Positions 1 through 6,132 of a stretch of DNA of 6,822 nt are shown piece by piece. Source of the DNA: Clostridium sp. CAG:567 (GTDB lineage Bacteria > Bacillota > Clostridia > TANB77 > CAG-508); NCBI GenBank assembly GCA_000437855.1, contig FR902184.1, positions 9,546-16,367 of the forward strand, in the 5' to 3' direction. Under the pieces are notes generated by a model. That model did no database searches. It was given only the letters and a program-made list of their open reading frames with translations, and was not told the origin of the DNA. Both the position numbers and the translations under genes were made by a program. Every line of letters begins with the position of its first letter. Position 1 is the stretch's first letter.

Positions 1-222
1 AACAGAATCATCTGGATCATGTAATTTAATTAAACATTCTGCTTGTGTAGTACTTACTGCATCTGAAAATGTAGCTTTAACTGAGCCAAGTTCTGCTTTT
101 TTTGCAGTACCAAATATTCCATTATCTCCTAGAGCATAAGTAATTGTTACTCCTGCTAAAATTAATAATACAACTATAGTAACTACTAAAGCGATTAATG
201 TAATACCTCTTTCATTTCTCAT
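1..222 (-). CDS. Type IV pilin-like protein, partial (N-terminal 74 residues)
   Basis: The 5' part of a gene that continues beyond the left edge. It begins at an ATG (220-222) with an AAAGGAG site at 233-239. The product starts MRNERG followed by ITLIALVVT and about 20 hydrophobic residues (7-27). This is the class III prepilin signal: a short charged leader ending in Gly6, where a prepilin peptidase would cut and methylate, then the helix that anchors the subunit and packs in the pilus core. Mature position 5 is Ala, not the usual Glu. Residues 31-36 (LGDNGI) and the alpha-helical stretch after them resemble many clostridial proteins with this N-terminus. The gene follows pilMN, pilO and a small membrane protein, so a pilin or pseudopilin role fits. 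Major and minor pilin cannot be told apart because the C-terminal domain is missing. Confidence 0.85.
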   Translation of the reverse strand, partial: MRNERGITLIALVVTIVVLLILAGVTITYALGDNGIFGTAKKAELGSVKATFSDAVSTTQAECLIKLHDPDDSV

Positions 223-294
223 AGTTTTTTCACTCCTTTCTTCTTTAGATTTATTGTATATATTTATATAAAGTAAAATAAATATAACCTTAAA
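223..294 (-). other. Intergenic spacer before the pilin gene
   Basis: A 72-base, almost purely A/T spacer with the AAAGGAG site of the pilin gene (233-239). A TACAAT-like -10 is present but no acceptable -35 at the right distance, and there is no terminator hairpin. The pilin gene is therefore probably read from the pilus operon promoter, though a weak own promoter cannot be excluded. Confidence 0.4.
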
Positions 295-684
295 TTATTT
301 CATTCCTGTATTATTGTAGAATGTACCTGTTGAATTTTTATCAACATTTGTATTTGTTTCTGTGTTGTTTTCAGTGTTTTCTACATTATCTACACTTGTG
401 CTCGCAGAAAACGGATTTGTTTTTCCTGTTGTATATCCGTGAGTAGCTTTATATAATTTTAAGTCTGTTCCATCTATTTGGTATGTTATTTCTTCTTTTT
501 CAGCTGCTTCAACTTCTTCTTCTATTTCTGTTTTCACATTTTCTGGAGTTGTATATGCTGCTAATTTATTTGGTATAGCCTTATTTGTTGGAATATAGTT
601 ATAAAATATAACTCCCAAAATTAATACTATGGCTACACATAATAATAGCATTATTAATATTTCTTTAATAACTGATTTGAACAT
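295..684 (-). CDS. Small one-pass membrane protein in the pilus operon (possible PilP-like role)
   Basis: A 129-residue protein I do not recognise as a whole family. It has a short cytoplasmic N-terminus, one strong membrane segment (about 8-28), an acidic helical stretch (about 49-66, EIEEEVEAAEKEE), a compact segment (67-85), a KTNPFS motif (88-93) and an Asn/Thr/Glu-rich tail to the end. The start is ATG with AAAGGAG at 691-697, six bases upstream. It lies 23 bases after the pilO-like gene and 72 before the pilin gene, so it is almost certainly co-transcribed and part of the pilus platform. One inference is that the x-x-NPF motif after a membrane anchor mirrors the (R/K)-x-(D/N)-PF segment of PilP/GspC linkers. 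No HR-type beta domain follows, so it would be a stripped-down analogue at most. A minor platform protein specific to this lineage is equally possible. Confidence 0.75.
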   Translation of the reverse strand: MFKSVIKEILIMLLLCVAIVLILGVIFYNYIPTNKAIPNKLAAYTTPENVKTEIEEEVEAAEKEEITYQIDGTDLKLYKATHGYTTGKTNPFSASTSVDNVENTENNTETNTNVDKNSTGTFYNNTGMK

Positions 685-707
685 TCTTTTCTCCTTTATG
701 TTTTATT

Positions 708-1373
708 TTATTGTGCAATTGGTTGTGTTTCAGTTTCAGTTTGTGTTTGTGTACTAGTGTCTGTATTTTCTTGTGTTACTAAAGGTGTATCACTAGATGA
801 TGATGTGTTTGTTGTGCTTTCCTTTTTTATATTTACATTTCTTGTAGTAAAGCTTGCTTGTAGGTTTTCACCACTTGGTACAAGTTTGAAATTTTCAATT
901 GTGAATCCTAGCTTACTATCATTTTCTATTGTAGCTATAAAGCTAAGAATTGGTATATATTCTCCAACAACTGTAAAGTCTATACTGTTACCACTAGGTG
1001 TGTAATTTAAATTTACCCCTTCAGCAGTAGCATGTCTTCCTAGTCTTGTCCATAAGAATTCAACTGTATAAGTTTCAACTGTACTTGCCTTACTTAGTTC
1101 TGATTTAGTACTTACATTTGCTAATTCTAAATATTCATCTTTTGCTGTTAATAATTTCGAAACACTCGTATTTAATTTGTCATTTTCTGTTGGATATCTG
1201 CTATTAATTAATTCTTCTGTGTCTGAAATTTCTTTTGTTAATCTATCATTTTCTTCAACAATTTGACTTGCACTCAAAACTTTAAAGTCTCCAAGTTCTA
1301 GTCCTTTAAAAATCATCAAATACGCCATGATAACTAACAATACTATTAAAAATCCTATTAAAATTTTTCTCAT
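708..1373 (-). CDS. pilO: PilO-like type IV pilus inner-membrane platform protein
   Basis: A 221-residue protein with PilO architecture: one N-terminal membrane segment (about 4-22), a heptad-like coiled-coil region (about 36-85), then an alpha/beta part (about 98-182) including EFLWTRLGRHATAEGV and a strand-rich DFTVVGEYIPILSFI stretch, consistent with the ferredoxin-like fold of PilO/GspM. PilO normally pairs with PilN through coiled coil and periplasmic domain and helps couple the assembly motor to the growing pilus. The identification rests on architecture plus position directly after pilMN, since sequence similarity in this family is low. Its ATG overlaps the pilMN stop by four bases (ATGA), with AAGGAG at 1381-1386, indicating translational coupling. 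Oddly, residues 184-221 form a Ser/Thr/Gln/Glu tail of low complexity not typical of PilO; it would lie outside the membrane. Confidence 0.8.
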   Translation of the reverse strand: MRKILIGFLIVLLVIMAYLMIFKGLELGDFKVLSASQIVEENDRLTKEISDTEELINSRYPTENDKLNTSVSKLLTAKDEYLELANVSTKSELSKASTVETYTVEFLWTRLGRHATAEGVNLNYTPSGNSIDFTVVGEYIPILSFIATIENDSKLGFTIENFKLVPSGENLQASFTTRNVNIKKESTTNTSSSSDTPLVTQENTDTSTQTQTETETQPIAQ

Positions 1374-3004
1374 GGCATATCTCCTTCTATTGTGGCTTTT
1401 ACTAAGTTTTCACTCTTTTCTCCTGGAGAAGAAGTAATTGTGTCTGGTGTTAATATACCTTTAGTTCTTAATATAGCTTTAAAGTATCCAAGTTGTTCAT
1501 ATTTTTCTGATTGTGCTTGTATAATAATGTGTTTTCCACTTGTATTTTCTATAGCTGTAATTTGAACTCCTTTTGGAATAGCATACATTATTTCACTTAA
1601 TAAGTTTGGTATATTGTTTTTATTTTTGCTATTTTCTGAAACTTGGTTGCTAATATTTTTTAAGTTGTCTGATAGTCGTTGATATTCATTTGTTTTTGCA
1701 TTTACATTTTGAATATCTGCACTTACTTCAGCAATTTTTTTTTGTGTATCTAATTTAACATCTGCTATTTGTTCATTTTTAGTATCTATTGCATTACTTA
1801 TAAACATTGCTAATGCTATATACACAACTGTTAATATTAAAATTCCACCAATTGTTCTTAACATCCATCTTTCAGTAGCATCAAACTTTCCTTTAAGACT
1901 CATGTTAAAGTTAGTTAATACTTTTGGTCCGCTTGGTTTACCATTTTCGCCTTTACCTTCTGTTTTCATACCAGAAAACATTCCACTCAGACTGTCTTTA
2001 AATGTTTGTTTTTTAAAGTTAACTTCTTTTATACCATATTCAAGTCCCTGTAGTGCTAGTGCAATTGCAGAATTTACTTCAATATAGTCTTTCATATTTA
2101 CCTTTAAACTGTCTTTTATAAAAAATGGTTTTAATATTTCACATTTTTCTGTTCCAAGAACTTCTTGAAAATATAAGTCAATATTATTTACAACAGATAA
2201 TGTTCCAGTTAAATAAACTTTATCTATTTTCATTAAACTACTTGAAACAATTTCTTTTACAGCTGTTGCAATTTTATATAATGTAGGCATAATATTATCT
2301 AAGTATTCATTTGTTTCTTCTTGTAATTCTTGACCTTCCATTGTATAAATTGTACTATTTTTACAAATTTCATAAGCTTTAGAATATGAGTTTTCTTTTA
2401 ATCTAATTTCTTCTAGTGCTTCTGCCGCACCATTTTCTAATTTATCTATTTGATATATTTTTTGGTCAGTGATTGTCGTAATTGTAGTTTGATTTTCCAT
2501 ATTAACAATTAATACATTTTCTTTTTGTTTTAAATTTGCAATATTGGAAATACTAACTGATATTGGAGATATTGTAGAAACTCTATATTCAGCTAAAGGT
2601 TGTTCTTGATTAATCATTGATGTTTTATTAGTTGCAATATGAATTACTTTTATTTTTTCTTTATCATCAATGTTATTTACTAGTATATATCTTGTTTCTA
2701 ATGTATTTCTGTTTATGCCTTTTTCAGAGCAAAATTCTTCAAATTCTGTTTGTATAGCTTTTCTTAAATCTGCTTTATTTAGTAATGTAAACATATTAAA
2801 ATATTGATAAGATTCTTCTGATAAGTTTATACTAATTGGTGTTTTAAAGCTATATGTATCACTAATTATTTGATTTATAGCTTCACCTATCTTATCATAA
2901 AATTTTATTCCAAACGATTCAACTCTTAGATTATCATGGTCTTTTGAAATTTTAGCATATTTAATTATATTCGGTTCTATGAAAATTCCTAAACAGCTAG
3001 TCAT
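1370..3004 (-). CDS. pilMN: PilM-PilN fusion, type IV pilus platform protein
   Basis: A 544-residue protein combining two normally separate pilus proteins. Residues 1 to about 330 look like PilM, the cytoplasmic actin-like protein: GIFIEPNIIKYAKI (6-19) at the phosphate-1 position, VLIVNMENQTTITTI (164-178) at phosphate-2, VYLTGTLSVVNNIDLYF (263-279) at the adenosine motif, and AIALALQGLEYGIKEVNF (313-330) at the usual PilM end. A Gly/Lys-rich linker (about 345-362) leads to a PilN part: NFNMSL (365-370), a membrane helix (about 382-405), a coiled coil (407-460) and an IPNLLSEIMYAIPKGVQITAI domain onward. PilN normally recruits PilM through a short N-terminal peptide; here the two are covalently joined. 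The start is ATG with AAGGAG at 3011-3016. It is the first gene of the pilus operon. The ATP-site acidic residues and glycines are largely replaced. I recall a pilMN fusion being reported for Clostridioides difficile, which supports the call. Confidence 0.88.
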   Translation of the reverse strand: MTSCLGIFIEPNIIKYAKISKDHDNLRVESFGIKFYDKIGEAINQIISDTYSFKTPISINLSEESYQYFNMFTLLNKADLRKAIQTEFEEFCSEKGINRNTLETRYILVNNIDDKEKIKVIHIATNKTSMINQEQPLAEYRVSTISPISVSISNIANLKQKENVLIVNMENQTTITTITDQKIYQIDKLENGAAEALEEIRLKENSYSKAYEICKNSTIYTMEGQELQEETNEYLDNIMPTLYKIATAVKEIVSSSLMKIDKVYLTGTLSVVNNIDLYFQEVLGTEKCEILKPFFIKDSLKVNMKDYIEVNSAIALALQGLEYGIKEVNFKKQTFKDSLSGMFSGMKTEGKGENGKPSGPKVLTNFNMSLKGKFDATERWMLRTIGGILILTVVYIALAMFISNAIDTKNEQIADVKLDTQKKIAEVSADIQNVNAKTNEYQRLSDNLKNISNQVSENSKNKNNIPNLLSEIMYAIPKGVQITAIENTSGKHIIIQAQSEKYEQLGYFKAILRTKGILTPDTITSSPGEKSENLVKATIEGDMP

Positions 3005-3117
3005 CGTTTTCTCCTTCGTTTAAAATTAAAATAAAATTTCTATTACTATATTTCGCAAATTAATAAAAAAACATACTTGTAATTCTTCTTAATTCGGCAT
3101 ATTTTTTCCATTTGATA
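3005..3117 (-). other. 5' leader of the pilMN operon
   Basis: An AT-rich leader of about 112 bases ending in AAGGAG (3011-3016). I see no strong hairpin and no recognisable riboswitch core. A 21-codon open frame (3046-3111, starting ATG GAA AAA) lies in it but lacks a ribosome binding site, so I do not call it a gene. Confidence 0.4.
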
Positions 3118-3134
3118 CTATCTATTCTATCTAT
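3118..3134. repeat. CTATCTAT direct repeat over the pilus -10 region
   Basis: CTATCTAT at 3118-3125 and again at 3127-3134, separated by one T, on the plus strand. The pair spans the -10 box and the expected start region of the pilus promoter, so it could be an operator or a simple slippage-prone tetranucleotide-like tract. Confidence 0.5.
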
Positions 3135-3151
3135 TTTTAGTAAAAAGTCAA
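3124..3151 (-). promoter_or_regulatory. Sigma-A promoter of the pilus operon
   Basis: On the minus strand, TTGACT (3146-3151), a 16-base spacer and TAGAAT (3124-3129). The start would be near 3117, giving a leader of about 112 bases before pilMN. It lies downstream of the uppP terminator, so the pilus genes are probably transcribed independently of the ppa operon. Confidence 0.75.
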
Positions 3152-3176
3152 TATAATTCATTTATATTTAATAGAA

Positions 3177-3206
3177 TTGTAATACTTTTGTAATATTTTT
3201 GTAATA
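3177..3206 (-). repeat. Three 11-bp-phased TTGTAATA repeats upstream of the pilus promoter
   Basis: TTGTAATA occurs at 3177-3184, 3188-3195 and 3199-3206, exactly 11 bases apart (TATTACAA on the minus strand). Copies one helical turn apart lie on one face of the DNA, some 25-55 bases upstream of the -35 box. They may be a regulator binding array or an intrinsically bent UP-type element; the A-tracts between copies are also phased. Confidence 0.6.
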
Positions 3207-3233
3207 AAAAGACACTTTATAAAGTGCCTTTTT
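3206..3233 (-). terminator. Rho-independent terminator of the ppa-uppP operon
   Basis: A perfect 14-base palindrome (3213-3226, CACTTTATAAAGTG) is extended on the minus strand by a G-U and a G-C pair and flanked by A5 and T5 tracts. The A-C mismatch on the plus strand versus G-U on the minus strand again points to minus-strand use. It lies 11 bases after the uppP stop and insulates the pilus operon from the housekeeping operon. Confidence 0.9.
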
Positions 3234-3244
3234 ATTTTTTAATT

Positions 3245-4054
3245 TTACATTCTTGTTAATGCTAAAATTATAATTATTATTCCAAATATAATTCTATAAA
3301 TTGCAAAAATTTTGAAATTTCCTTTTTTCAAATAATTCATCAAAAATTTTATAATCAAAAATCCAACAACAAAGCTTGCAAGTATTCCTAAAATTAATGC
3401 TAAGTCAAATTTAAAACTTCCTATTTTAAATATAACTGCTGCAAATGTTATAGGCATTGCTAACATAAAAGAAAATTTCGCTGCACTTTCTCTGTCAATT
3501 TTTAAAGCTCTTGCAACAGTCATTGTAATTCCACTACGTGACACTCCTGGAAATGCAGCTGCTATCGCTTGTGATATTCCGACTAGCATAGATTGTTTTA
3601 ATGATATATGACTATAATCAGTAGTTGATTTTGCTTTTTTATCTACTATGTATAATATAGCACCCATTACAATTAATGAAATTGCAATTACTATCATTTG
3701 AACATTAATATTGTCTCCTATTATTTTTTCAGATACTTTTTTTAAAACAATACTTATTATTCCTGCAGGTATTGTTGCAGCTACTAAATACCAAAATATT
3801 CTTCCATCTGTAGAATCTTCTTTTTTTACAGCTTTTTTATATCCTGCTTTTATTAAATTTATCCAATCTTTAAAGAAAAATATAGCAAGTGCAAGTAATG
3901 TACCAAGATGTAATGCTACATCCATCCCTTCAGATAAATCGTTCCAATTAAATATCCATGGAAAAACATTTAAATGTGCTGAACTTGATATTGGTAAGAA
4001 CTCTGTTAGTCCTTGAACTATTCCCAAAATTATTGATTGACATATTTCTTCCAT
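3245..4054 (-). CDS. uppP: Undecaprenyl-diphosphatase (UppP/BacA)
   Basis: An integral membrane enzyme that removes a phosphate from undecaprenyl diphosphate, recycling the lipid carrier for peptidoglycan and other envelope polymers; high dosage gives bacitracin resistance. The 269-residue length is normal for the family. Both signature regions are intact: QGLTEFLPISSSAHL (14-28), with the (E/Q)xxxE pair Q14/E18 and H27, and PGVSRSGITMT (169-179), with R173 matching the essential arginine of the PGxSRSxxT motif. Other family-typical parts are ALHLGTL (47-53) and several further hydrophobic helices down to residue 267. The ATG at 4054 is preceded by AAAGGAG (4062-4068). It is the last gene of the ppa operon, 42 bases after the TPR gene, and a terminator follows 11 bases past its stop. 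Nothing in it looks degraded. Confidence 0.97.
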   Translation of the reverse strand: MEEICQSIILGIVQGLTEFLPISSSAHLNVFPWIFNWNDLSEGMDVALHLGTLLALAIFFFKDWINLIKAGYKKAVKKEDSTDGRIFWYLVAATIPAGIISIVLKKVSEKIIGDNINVQMIVIAISLIVMGAILYIVDKKAKSTTDYSHISLKQSMLVGISQAIAAAFPGVSRSGITMTVARALKIDRESAAKFSFMLAMPITFAAVIFKIGSFKFDLALILGILASFVVGFLIIKFLMNYLKKGNFKIFAIYRIIFGIIIIILALTRM

Positions 4055-4096
4055 CTTTGTTCTCCTTTGTAACTATTATATGTTTTAATATTTTTA

Positions 4097-5299
4097 TTAT
4101 TCTTTTTGTTTTTCATCTATATCTATTTCATTTTGTCTATTTGCTTTTGCATTTCTTATATCTTCTTTACTTAAATTTTTAACTAAAATACAAGTTTTCA
4201 TTAAGTGTCTATTTACGCTTTTTTCTTTTTTTGATAAAGTTTTATTTTTTTCATTTTCTTTATTTTCTTCTGGCGGATTTATTTTTTCTTTGATTGGAGT
4301 AAATACAGGATCTCTTTGAGCTTGTTTATATACTTTTGGGTCTAACTGAACTGCAACATTCATATAATTTTTCGCCTTATCTTCATCTCCCTTTAATAAA
4401 GCGATTTGAGACAAATAATAATATGAACCAGCTTCTAAATCTTCTTGTTTTCCAGCTTGTATAAACCATTGTTCCGCTTCATCTAAATCTCCATAAATTA
4501 ATGCAATTTGTCCTAGGTTTAATTTAGCATTATATGCAAGTGTGTTTATTTCTGCTGCTTTGCTATAAAATTCTTTTGCTCTTTGAAAATCATTTATCAT
4601 CGTATATGCCATTCCTAGACTATAATATAAATCATAACTTCCAGGATTGTATCTAAGTGCTGACATATATACTGATATTGCTTCTTTGTACATTTCTTCT
4701 TCAAAGAATATTTCTCCTAATAAATTACTAGCTTTTTCATATTCCGGCTTTTGTTTTAAAATTTCCTCAAGTAAATTAATAGCTTCTTGGTTTTGTTTAT
4801 TTTTATTTAATACTTCACAAAGTTTATAAGTAGATACAAAATCATTTCTTTTTATATCTGTTACTCTCATATATTCACTAATTGCCGCATCATAGTTGCC
4901 TTCTTTTTCATAAAACTCTGCTAACCATTTATGTGCAATATAACTATTTGGATTTTTATTTAAGAAATCCATAATCATTTTTTTAGCTTGCTCTTGTTTT
5001 CCAAAAGCACTCAAAATTTGTGCTATAGTTACATTGAATAATTCTGGAAAGTCTATTTTTTTTACTTTTTCTATCCATAACATTATACCAGGAATTATTA
5101 TTGAAAATATGTAAATAATTATTTTTAAAATAATACTTAATTTTATTGAGAAAAATAGTTCTATAAAGTTAATTGCAAGGCCCACAAATTCTAATGCTAA
5201 CACATATATATAACTAGTGTCATTTTTTCTTATTAATTTTAGAAAAGTAATAGTAAAAAGTGCCAATGCTAACACATTAAAAATTATTTTTTCTAACAT
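4097..5299 (-). CDS. Membrane-anchored TPR-repeat protein
   Basis: A 400-residue protein with three parts. The N-terminal 80 residues hold about three hydrophobic helices (about 4-22, 29-52, 54-77). Then come about seven tetratricopeptide repeats (roughly 86-320), with typical positions visible, for example AHKWLAEFYEKEGNYDAAISEY (helices around 122-143), YYSLGMAYTMINDFQRAKEFY (225-245) and LNLGQIALIYGDLDEAEQWF (260-279). The C-terminal 60-odd residues (about 337-400) are highly charged, rich in Lys, Glu and Asn, and probably disordered. TPR domains are protein-binding scaffolds and no enzyme motif is seen. Three membrane helices would most simply leave the TPR domain in the cytoplasm, but topology is an inference. 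It sits 12 bases after ppa and 42 before uppP, so it is co-expressed with them. Its RBS (AAGGAA, 5308-5313) is weak and overlaps the ppa stop codon, suggesting translational coupling. Specific function unknown. Confidence 0.85.
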   Translation of the reverse strand: MLEKIIFNVLALALFTITFLKLIRKNDTSYIYVLALEFVGLAINFIELFFSIKLSIILKIIIYIFSIIIPGIMLWIEKVKKIDFPELFNVTIAQILSAFGKQEQAKKMIMDFLNKNPNSYIAHKWLAEFYEKEGNYDAAISEYMRVTDIKRNDFVSTYKLCEVLNKNKQNQEAINLLEEILKQKPEYEKASNLLGEIFFEEEMYKEAISVYMSALRYNPGSYDLYYSLGMAYTMINDFQRAKEFYSKAAEINTLAYNAKLNLGQIALIYGDLDEAEQWFIQAGKQEDLEAGSYYYLSQIALLKGDEDKAKNYMNVAVQLDPKVYKQAQRDPVFTPIKEKINPPEENKENEKNKTLSKKEKSVNRHLMKTCILVKNLSKEDIRNAKANRQNEIDIDEKQKE

Positions 5300-5311
5300 T
5301 TTTTATTTTCC

Positions 5312-5842
5312 TTATTTTTCAAATTTTTCTATATAACTGTTTATGCATTTTTCAATTATTTTTTCAGCTTCTTCTCTTCCAAGAATATTATCAACTGCTG
5401 TTTGTTTATCTTCTAATTGTTTATACACTTCAAAAAAGTGCTTTATTTCTAATGAAGTTTGATGTGGTAATTCATTTATATCTTGATAACAATTTAAAAA
5501 TGGATCTTTTTTGCATATTGCAATAATTTTTTCATCTCTTTCCTCATTATCTGTCATTATTAATACTCCTATTGGGTAACACTCTACAAGTGTAAGCGGA
5601 GTAATTTCTTCTTGACATAGAACTAATACATCTAATGGGTCATTATCTTCTGCATAAGTTCTTGGAATAAATCCATAGTTTGCTGGATAATGAGTAGATG
5701 TGTATAGTACTCTATCTAATCTAAGCATTCCTGTTTCCTTATCTAATTCATATTTGTTTCTGCCATTTTTGCTAATTTCAATAACTGAAACAAAATCATC
5801 TTTTTGTATTCTTTCTTTTTTTATATCATGCCAAATATTCAT
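5312..5842 (-). CDS. ppa: Inorganic pyrophosphatase, family I
   Basis: A soluble cytoplasmic, Mg-dependent enzyme that hydrolyses pyrophosphate to two phosphates, pulling nucleotide-polymerising and activation reactions forward. The 176-residue length is the usual bacterial size. The signature DNDPLDV (66-72) supplies the three metal-binding aspartates (D66, D68, D71). Other family I active-site positions are visible: E22, K30 in GRNKYELD, R44 in RLDRVLY, Y56 in ANYGFIPRT, D98, D103 and K105 in the DNEERDEKI region, and Y140-K141 in HFFEVYKQLE. All catalytic positions I can align are present. The ATG at 5842 has AAAGGAG at 5853-5859, inside the end of the upstream 71-aa gene; the two genes are four bases apart. 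Expression is expected from the promoter at 6093-6121. Confidence 0.97.
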   Translation of the reverse strand: MNIWHDIKKERIQKDDFVSVIEISKNGRNKYELDKETGMLRLDRVLYTSTHYPANYGFIPRTYAEDNDPLDVLVLCQEEITPLTLVECYPIGVLIMTDNEERDEKIIAICKKDPFLNCYQDINELPHQTSLEIKHFFEVYKQLEDKQTAVDNILGREEAEKIIEKCINSYIEKFEK

Positions 5843-5846
5843 TATT

Positions 5847-6062
5847 TCATCTCTCCTTTTCTTTTTTTAACTGTTTGTATATTTTTTTACATAATTCTGG
5901 AAAGCTTTCTCCAGAAATGTAACTAATTGATGGAGTTGTTAAATAACTTCCTTTTACAGCCATTTTGTTCCACTCTCGTTCTGTTGGTATAGTTTTTGTA
6001 TCAAAAATGTGTTTTGTTAATACTTCTATACTTTTTTGATAAACTTGTTTACTGTCTAGCAT
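5847..6062 (-). CDS. Small protein of unknown function (71 aa), first gene of the ppa operon
   Basis: A 71-residue, basic, soluble-looking protein. Residues 1-20 form a probable helix (KQVYQKSIEVLTKHI). A central segment follows, with IPTEREWNKMA (25-35), YLTTPSISYISG (40-51) and a helix SFPELCKKIYKQLKKEKER (53-71). It is coding because it has a good RBS (TGAGGT at 6069-6074, about six bases from the ATG), a strong sigma-A promoter with a short leader, and a four-base junction to ppa. I recall short clostridial hypothetical proteins of this pattern (PT..EWN..A ... SxxYxSG ... LC). The helix-turn-helix-like layout with a conserved Trp is loosely like homing-endonuclease-associated repeats, which would point to DNA binding, but that is a weak guess. 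No catalytic motif is visible. Confidence 0.75.
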   Translation of the reverse strand: MLDSKQVYQKSIEVLTKHIFDTKTIPTEREWNKMAVKGSYLTTPSISYISGESFPELCKKIYKQLKKEKER

Positions 6063-6092
6063 TTTTTGACCTCACTTTTATATTTCTATACT

Positions 6093-6121
6093 ATTTTAAC
6101 ACCAGAAGTGGCTCAAGTCAA
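6093..6121 (-). promoter_or_regulatory. Sigma-A promoter of the ppa operon
   Basis: On the minus strand, TTGACT (6116-6121), a 17-base spacer and TAAAAT (6093-6098). Transcription would start near 6086, leaving a leader of about 24 bases before the 71-aa gene. Near-consensus boxes with ideal spacing suit constitutive housekeeping expression. No operator-like repeat is seen next to it. Confidence 0.88.
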
Positions 6122-6132
6122 TGAATAGCAAC

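Noticed and set aside
223..294. Separate promoter for the pilin gene
   Set aside because: A TACAAT-like -10 exists, but the best -35 at 17 bases (TTATTT) is poor. In DNA this AT-rich such matches are expected by chance.
757..1005. Open frame on the plus strand opposite pilO
   Set aside because: It lies wholly antisense to a well-supported gene, lacks a ribosome binding site and encodes no recognisable domain.
1902..2087. Open frame on the plus strand opposite pilMN
   Set aside because: A 61-codon antisense shadow with no RBS or promoter.
3046..3111. 21-codon leader open frame before pilMN
   Set aside because: No Shine-Dalgarno site, and the ATG comes only a few bases after the predicted transcription start. 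The composition is uninformative, so a leader peptide is unsupported.
3005..3117. Possible c-di-GMP riboswitch before the pilus operon
   Set aside because: Such switches control pili in some clostridia, but the leader is only about 112 bases and lacks the conserved GEMM-type cores and any terminator-like hairpin.
3711..4182. Two overlapping plus-strand open frames opposite uppP and the end of the TPR gene
   Set aside because: They are antisense to uppP with intact catalytic motifs. One is Phe/Leu-rich only because it reads the complement of Lys/Asn/Glu-rich coding sequence.
4647..4829. Plus-strand open frame opposite the TPR gene
   Set aside because: Antisense shadow within the TPR repeats, without RBS.
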